DNA from: Wolbachia endosymbiont (group A) of Rhinocyllus conicus
Lineage (GTDB): Bacteria > Pseudomonadota > Alphaproteobacteria > Rickettsiales > Anaplasmataceae
Reading direction: 5' to 3'
Assembly (NCBI RefSeq): GCF_947250775.1
Contig: NZ_OX366349.1
Coordinates: 372,001-436,000, forward strand
DNA length: 64,000 bases
The translations under genes and the position numbers were made by a program. Positions 59,639 to 64,000 of this stretch are shown here, piece by piece (position 1 is the first letter of the stretch; the number at the start of each line of letters is the position of its first letter). A model generated the notes under the pieces. It was not told where the DNA came from, ran no database searches, and saw only the letters and a list, made by a program, of their open reading frames with translations.

Positions 59639-61046
59639 ATGCTGCTCAAAACCTTCAAGCAATTATTTAACAAACCAAAGATAAAAAGCTCTGCATGGGA
59701 TGCAGCAGGCTCAGGAAGAAGATTTTTTCACTTTCAACCAGAGTTAGGAAGTATAAACAATTTGCTGTCTCAAAACCTTGAAACTTTACGTAGTAGATCA
59801 CGTGATATGGTGAGAAAAAATCCATATGCAGCAAATATCATTGATACAATAGTAAGTAACTCTATTGGAACAGGAATAAAACCACAATCAAAAGCAAGAG
59901 ATGGAGAATTTCGAAGGAAGGTGCAAGAATTATGGCTAAGATGGACAGATGAAGCAGACAGTAGTGGAGTAAGTGATTTTTATGGATTACAAGCTCTAGT
60001 ATGTAGGAGTATGATAGAGGGAGGAGAATGTTTTGTACGTCTGCGGATCCGAAAACCTGAAGATGGTCTATGTGTACCTCTGCAATTACAAGTACTTGAG
60101 TCTGAACATTTAGACAATAAGAGCAATCAAACACTTGCAAATGGCAATATTATTCGTAGTGGCATTGAATTTAACCGACTTGGTCAAAGAGAAGCATATT
60201 ACTTATTTAGAGAGCACCCAGGTGAAGGTTCGTTTGGAGAATCAGTTAGAGTACCGGCAAATGATGTTTTACATATCTACAAACCTTTAAGACCTGGGCA
60301 AATTAGAGGAGAGCCATGGCTTTCTAATATACTGCTAAAGCTTTATGAACTTGATCAATATGATGATGCAGAGCTGGTAAGAAAGAAAACTGCAGCAATG
60401 TTTGCAGGGTTTATTACAAGACTTGATCCTGAGGCAAATATTTTAGGAGAAGGCGAAGCGAATGAGCAAGGAGTAGCATTATCAGGTTTAGAGCCAGGAA
60501 CAATGCAGCTTTTAGACCCAGGAGAAGACATAAAATTTTCAGAACCGTCAGATGTTGGAGGAAGTTATGAAGCGTTTATAAGACAGCAACTCAGGGCAAT
60601 AGCAATAGGCACAGGAATAACATATGAGCAGCTAACAGGAGATTTAACAAGCGTTAAATTATTCATCCATTCGGGCAGGGTTGATAGAGTTTCGCAGAAG
60701 GTGCGCAATGTTACAGCATAACGTGATAGTGTTCCAGTTTTGTAGACCTATTTGGAATAGATGGCTAGAATTAGCAGTGCTTTGTGGAGAACTGAGTATA
60801 GATGAAAAAGTAGTAAAAGCAGCGAAAGAAGAAGTAAAATGGATACCACAGGGATTTGATTGGGTGGATCCACTGAAAGACCAGCAATCGCAGCAAATGG
60901 CAGTAAGAAATGGATTTAAGAGTCGATCGGAAGTAGTATCAGAAATGGGTTACGATGTTGAAGAAATAGATCAAGAAATAGCAGAAGATCAAAAACGTGC
61001 AAATAGTCTCAACTTAATGTTTGACTCTGATTGTAAAGGATTATGA
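59639..61046 (+). pseudogene. Phage WO portal protein (lambda gpB-like), frameshifted
   Basis: The portal is the dodecameric ring for DNA entry. The first part (59639 to about 60655) is intact with RSRDMVRKNPYAANIIDTIV, EHLDNKSNQTLANGNIIRSGIEF and LSGLEPGTMQLLDPGE, up to TGITYEQLTGDLTSV. There the frame shifts. The homologous continuation (NYSSIRAGLIEFRRRCAML...) is found in another frame, read as 60681-61046 (LIEFRR... to ...DSDCKGL). One extra A in the run at 60656-60658 explains it. The shift removes about 120 residues of the clip or stem region, unless slippage restores it or it is an assembly error. Confidence 0.88.
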
Positions 61047-62080
61047 TGCTCTTAGGAAAACCATTAATGCTTGAACCAAGGAGTTTTGAGCTATTGTCAT
61101 TAAACAATCAAAAACATCCCACGTTTAAAAACATAAAGCACTCCATCAAAAGTAACGTAGAAAGAACTGCAATTATAGCAATACATGGAATCTTGACTAA
61201 AAAACCAGGTGCGTTTGATGAAATGCTCGGGATGACATCATATGAGCAAATAGAAGAACAAATTAAACAAGCATTAGCAGATAGTAGCATAGAGACAATT
61301 ATGCTGGAAATAGATAGCCCCGGAGGAGAGGTAAACGGTATATTTGACCTAGCTGATTTTATTTATGAATCAAGAACAAAAAAGAGAATTATTGCAATAG
61401 CAAATGATGATGCATATTCTGCTGCGTACGCTATAGCCTCTAGCGCTGAAAAGGTATTTGTGAGTAGAACTTCAGGAGTAGGAAGTATTGGAGTAATAGC
61501 AAGTCACATAGATCAAAGTAGGTTTGATGAAAAGCAAGGTATTAAGTACACCACAATCTTTGCTGGTAGTCGAAAGAATGATTTAAACCCACATGAGCCA
61601 ATGACGTCTGAAAGTCTGGAAAGCTTACAAAAAGAAGTAGACCGACTATATGAAATGTTTTTGCAGCTAATAGCAAGGAACAGAGGTCTTTCAATTGAAA
61701 AGATTCGATTAACAGAGGCAGGGCTATATTTTGGGGAGAAAGCAGTAGAAATAGGCCTTGCAGACGGAATGACAATTCTTTCATCTATTAATAAAAACAG
61801 GAGTATTACTATGAATGAACAAACTACAAATGACCTAGAAACTGATAATTTAACCAAGTATCGTACTGAAGTTCTTGAATTAATACGTTTATGTAATTTA
61901 TCGAAGATGCCAGAAAAGATAGGAGAATTTATTGAGCAAAGTGTAAGTGTTGAGCAAGCTAGGGAAGTTTTAATGGAATTACTTGCAGAGAGAACAAAGA
62001 AGACAGAGATACTGAGTGCAATACCACAGAATTCAGGAGAAGAATTGATGATGCAGGTAGCGAAAAGTCGTAGGAGTTAA
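61043..62080 (+). CDS. S49-family capsid protease (lambda gpC-like)
   Basis: Serine peptidase of the ClpP/SppA fold that trims scaffold and portal during head assembly. In the 345-aa product, LEIDSPGGEV (about 92-101), the nucleophile Ser in NDDAYSAAYAIAS (about 118-130) and GSIGVIASHID (about 145-155) are visible. The catalytic Lys should lie in the following helix region, in line with the one-domain phage type. The C-terminal part after residue about 257 is a separate helical scaffold segment (next entry). It overlaps the portal frame by four bases. Confidence 0.92.
   Translation: MMLLGKPLMLEPRSFELLSLNNQKHPTFKNIKHSIKSNVERTAIIAIHGILTKKPGAFDEMLGMTSYEQIEEQIKQALADSSIETIMLEIDSPGGEVNGIFDLADFIYESRTKKRIIAIANDDAYSAAYAIASSAEKVFVSRTSGVGSIGVIASHIDQSRFDEKQGIKYTTIFAGSRKNDLNPHEPMTSESLESLQKEVDRLYEMFLQLIARNRGLSIEKIRLTEAGLYFGEKAVEIGLADGMTILSSINKNRSITMNEQTTNDLETDNLTKYRTEVLELIRLCNLSKMPEKIGEFIEQSVSVEQAREVLMELLAERTKKTEILSAIPQNSGEELMMQVAKSRRS
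61811..62080 (+). CDS. Nested scaffold protein from an internal start (lambda Nu3-like)
   Basis: An internal ATG at 61811 with AGGAG seven bases upstream lies in frame within gpC. It would produce the 89-aa C-terminal segment alone (MNEQTTNDLETDNLTKY...). Lambda makes its Nu3 scaffold in the same way from inside gene C. The segment is acidic and helical, as expected for scaffolds. The arrangement is visible; its use is inferred. Confidence 0.65.
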   Translation: MNEQTTNDLETDNLTKYRTEVLELIRLCNLSKMPEKIGEFIEQSVSVEQAREVLMELLAERTKKTEILSAIPQNSGEELMMQVAKSRRS

Positions 62081-62147
62081 AGTATTTTTATAACCGCCGT
62101 ATATAGCATTGATAAAAGCGGCGGTAAGCAGTTAAGGAGAGAAATTT

Positions 62148-62516
62148 ATGAGTTGTATAAGCGAACAAAATAATCTGGGTGACTTATTAAAGTATGAGAC
62201 ATCAAGTCTATATTCAAGAGATCAGATAACAGTAGCAAAAGGGCAGAACCTAAAGCTTGGTACAGTAGTGGCTCTCGATAAAGATAGCATGGTTAAGATA
62301 ATAAATCCAACTGCCACAGATGGTACACAAACAGCGATAGGTGCAGTAGTAAGTGATGTAAATGCGACAGAAAATGCTAAAGCAGTAATTATTACTCGTG
62401 GTGCAATACTAGCAGATCATGCAATTGTGTGGCCAGCAAATATCACTGAAGAGCAGAAAGCTGCAGCAATAAAGCAACTTGAAGGACGAGGGATCATCAT
62501 CCGCAAGGGAGCTTAA
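62148..62516 (+). CDS. Head decoration protein (lambda gpD-like)
   Basis: The 122-aa product resembles the HDPD family: a variable N-terminus, then SRDQITVAKGQNLKLGTVVALD and AIGAVVSDVNATENAKAVIITRGAILADHAIVWP. gpD trimers stabilise expanded capsids. AAGGAG lies just before the ATG. The 67-base gap upstream contains an ACCGCCG...CGGCGGT inverted repeat (62092-62125), a possible translational or transcript-stability hairpin. Confidence 0.9.
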   Translation: MSCISEQNNLGDLLKYETSSLYSRDQITVAKGQNLKLGTVVALDKDSMVKIINPTATDGTQTAIGAVVSDVNATENAKAVIITRGAILADHAIVWPANITEEQKAAAIKQLEGRGIIIRKGA

Positions 62517-62553
62517 AAAAACTATTAAAAACACAAAAGGGGGAAAGTAAAAA

Positions 62554-63250
62554 ATGCAAAATCCATTTACAAATACAGCATTTAGCATGACGGCACTAAC
62601 AAATGCGATGAATATATTGCCGATAAATTATGGACGAGTTGAAAATCTAAATTTGTTTCCAAGTAGGTCAGTAAGATTTAGACATATTACCATAGAAGAA
62701 CACAACGGAGTATTAAGTTTATTACCAACGCAAGTACCAGGGGCGCCAGCAACAGTAGGAAAAAGAGGAAAAAGAAAGGTAAGAACATTTACGATTCCAC
62801 ATATTCCGCATGATGATGTAGTGTTACCAGAGGAAGTACAGGGAATAAGGGCATTTGGATCAGAAAGTGAACTGAAAGCGCTGGCAGATGTAATAACTGA
62901 CCATTTACAGCTAATGAGAAACAAACACGCAATAACATTAGAGCATTTACGAATGGGAGCGCTGAAAGGAATAATTTTAGATGCTGACGGGTCAGAATTA
63001 TTAAATCTGTACAACGAATTTGAAATTACACCAAAAGTAGTAAATTTTGCCCTTGGAACAGCAACAACAGATGTAAAGCGTAAGTGTCTGGAAGTACTCC
63101 GGCATATAGAAGATAATCTAAGTGGTGAATATATGACCGGAATTCATGCCTTGGTAAGCCCTGAGTTTTTTGATGCATTAACTTCGCATAGTAAAGTGAA
63201 AGAAGCATATGAAAGATGGCAAGAAGGAGCAGCGCTAAGGAACGATATGA
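62554..63250 (+). pseudogene. Major capsid protein E, 3' end lost to IS630
   Basis: The phage capsid E family (lambda gpE) usually has about 330-345 residues. Here about 232 phage-derived residues remain (SMTALTNAMNILPINYGRVENL, VRFRHITIEEHNGVLSLLPT, GEYMTGIHALVSPEFFDAL, ending EGAALRNDM). The frame then enters the IS left end and stops at 63288 after IS-encoded IPIPTIQRTDRR. The C-terminal domain needed for subunit contacts is gone, so no functional head can be made from this copy. GGGGGAAAG precedes the ATG. Confidence 0.92.
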
Positions 63251-64000
63251 TACCAATTCCCACTATACAAAGAACAGATAGAAGATAATGGAAAAAAAGC
63301 TATACTAAAGTAAGTGAAATAGCGAGGTTTAAATGGCATTAAGGTCAAAACTATTAGACGAAAAAGTTGTAAATTTGGCGAAAGAAATGTTAAAAAAGGT
63401 CAGAAATAATGCATATGTTTCAAAAAAGTTACAAGCGGTAATAGCAGGAAAAGAAAGTAGTATAAGCGCTGTAGCAAGAATATGTAAAATTTCAAGGACT
63501 GCTTTGACTGAATGGATAAAGCATCTAAAATTTGGTAGAGTAGAAAAACTATTTGCCCCGTCTCAGCGGCGAAGAAAAAGCAAATTAAACAAAAATCAAC
63601 GTAAGCAAATTGAAATATGGGTAGAAAAAAATCCAAATATTACTATTAAGGAAGTGCGAATAAAAATCTCAGAGGAATTTGACCTAAACATCGGTAAATC
63701 AACAGTGCACCGTGAGATACAAAGGATGAAATTTTCTTACATAACACCAAGGCCAATGCACCATAAACAAGATAAAAACAAGCAAGAAGAGTTTAAAAAA
63801 TACTTCAATAAAATAGTCAATTCCCACCCTGAAAAGGAGGTATTTTTTTGATGAATCACGATTTGGAACTCATTCAAAAATCGGACACGGATGGTTCAAA
63901 AAAGGGATCAGAACGCAGGTTAAAATAAAAATCGGTAGACAAAATTTCTATATCTACAGTGCGGTAAATCCAAGAAGTGGTAAGGAAATTAGCCTACTTG
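63248..64000 (+). mobile_element. IS630-family insertion sequence, left-hand part
   Basis: The left inverted repeat starts at about 63250 (ATACCAATTCCCACTA), imperfectly matching the right end at 692. The element interrupts the capsid gene. Its last 341 bases are the same as the first 341 of the window apart from one base. It continues past the window edge. Confidence 0.9.
63333..63851 (+). CDS. IS630-family transposase, first frame (172 aa)
   Basis: The N-terminal part carries helix-turn-helix domains (SSISAVARICKISRTALTEWI; NPNITIKEVRIKISEEFDL, NIGKSTVHREIQRM). The frame stops at TGA in GTATTTTTTTGA (63840-63851). The catalytic half opens in the +1 frame directly after (DESRFGTHSKIGHGWFKKG) and runs off the window. 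Because two copies share the identical junction, the T7 run may serve as a programmed slippage site; if so, the full enzyme would be a fusion. Confidence 0.85.
   Translation: MALRSKLLDEKVVNLAKEMLKKVRNNAYVSKKLQAVIAGKESSISAVARICKISRTALTEWIKHLKFGRVEKLFAPSQRRRKSKLNKNQRKQIEIWVEKNPNITIKEVRIKISEEFDLNIGKSTVHREIQRMKFSYITPRPMHHKQDKNKQEEFKKYFNKIVNSHPEKEVFF

Noticed and set aside
1..64000. tRNA or rRNA genes
   Set aside because: I looked through the intergenic stretches for cloverleaf-type sequence and conserved rRNA cores and found none I could support; a tRNAscan-SE run would be decisive.
1..64000. cif (cytoplasmic incompatibility) gene pair in the WO accessory block
   Set aside because: Neither gene at 46121-48325 shows the deubiquitinase or nuclease motifs of CifB or looks like CifA, so I do not call them cif genes.

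Overview
The window is a piece of a Wolbachia chromosome (Rickettsiales, an obligate intracellular symbiont of arthropods or nematodes). The evidence is the AT-rich composition, alphaproteobacterial housekeeping genes (CtrA, SdhB, NuoE, PgpA, GpsA, TopA, FtsZ), many ankyrin-repeat genes, dense short palindromic repeats of the 'GTCATCCCGCTAC...GTAGCGGGATGAC' type, several IS families, a group II intron, and the head and packaging module of temperate phage WO. I cannot assign strain or supergroup from this window.

Layout. 1-694: right part of an IS630-type element that has cut off the 3' end of a secretin gene. 0.7-6.7 kb: secretin remnant, a large ankyrin gene, PBP2 (mrdA) and a polysaccharide deacetylase, all on the minus strand. 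6.8-12 kb: plus-strand housekeeping genes (comM, a small membrane protein, ftsZ, EVE-domain gene, ybeY, sdhB). 12-15.5 kb: minus-strand PAS protein, GNAT acetyltransferase, pgpA, gpsA. 15.8-19.4 kb: ctrA, the RNase P RNA gene (minus strand), and a Thr/Ser-rich mucin-like membrane protein with tandem repeats. 19.6-27.1 kb: a 1087-bp IS5-type element with 9-bp target duplications, nuoE, tgt, a candidate secreted effector (HAD phosphatase fold, three EPIY motifs, a PKKRK motif, tandem repeats, proline-rich tail), an M16 peptidase and sodB. 27.1-30.4 kb: almost gene-free repeat territory with a second identical IS copy between two inverted copies of a 326-bp non-autonomous element (MITE). 30.3-39.2 kb: an orphan phage terminase gene, an ankyrin gene, purK, apaG, then nested insertions: an Rpn-type nuclease gene broken by a third MITE and by a truncated group II intron, whose reverse transcriptase gene abuts a WO-type large serine recombinase framed by 25-bp perfect inverted repeats. 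39.2-43.7 kb: topA, gene debris, pdhB, a VirB2-like pilin. 43.9-44.35 kb: a run of palindromic hairpins.

From about 44.4 kb to the end the content is prophage WO. First comes an accessory block: RadC-like protein, two pairs of XRE regulators (one pair a duplicate of the other), two unrecognised proteins, a decayed ankyrin gene and a SWIM/SNF2 helicase. Then comes a tightly packed lambda-like packaging and head operon on the plus strand: RuvC-like nuclease, ParB/DNA methyltransferase, small terminase, ankyrin protein, large terminase GpA, gpW joining protein, portal (frameshifted), S49 protease with nested scaffold, head decoration protein D, major capsid protein E. The capsid gene is cut by a second copy of the IS630 element that runs off the window. 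With a frameshifted portal and an interrupted capsid gene, this prophage is unlikely to make its own particles, although its packaging enzymes and accessory genes look intact.

The strongest leads are the IS5/MITE pair that shares ends, 9-bp target duplications and a liking for the palindromic repeats; the EPIY/HAD effector candidate; the mucin-like membrane protein with an in-frame coding-like tail beyond its TGA stop; the diverged 0.45-kb intergenic repeat found at two loci; and the recombinase bounded by perfect inverted repeats.
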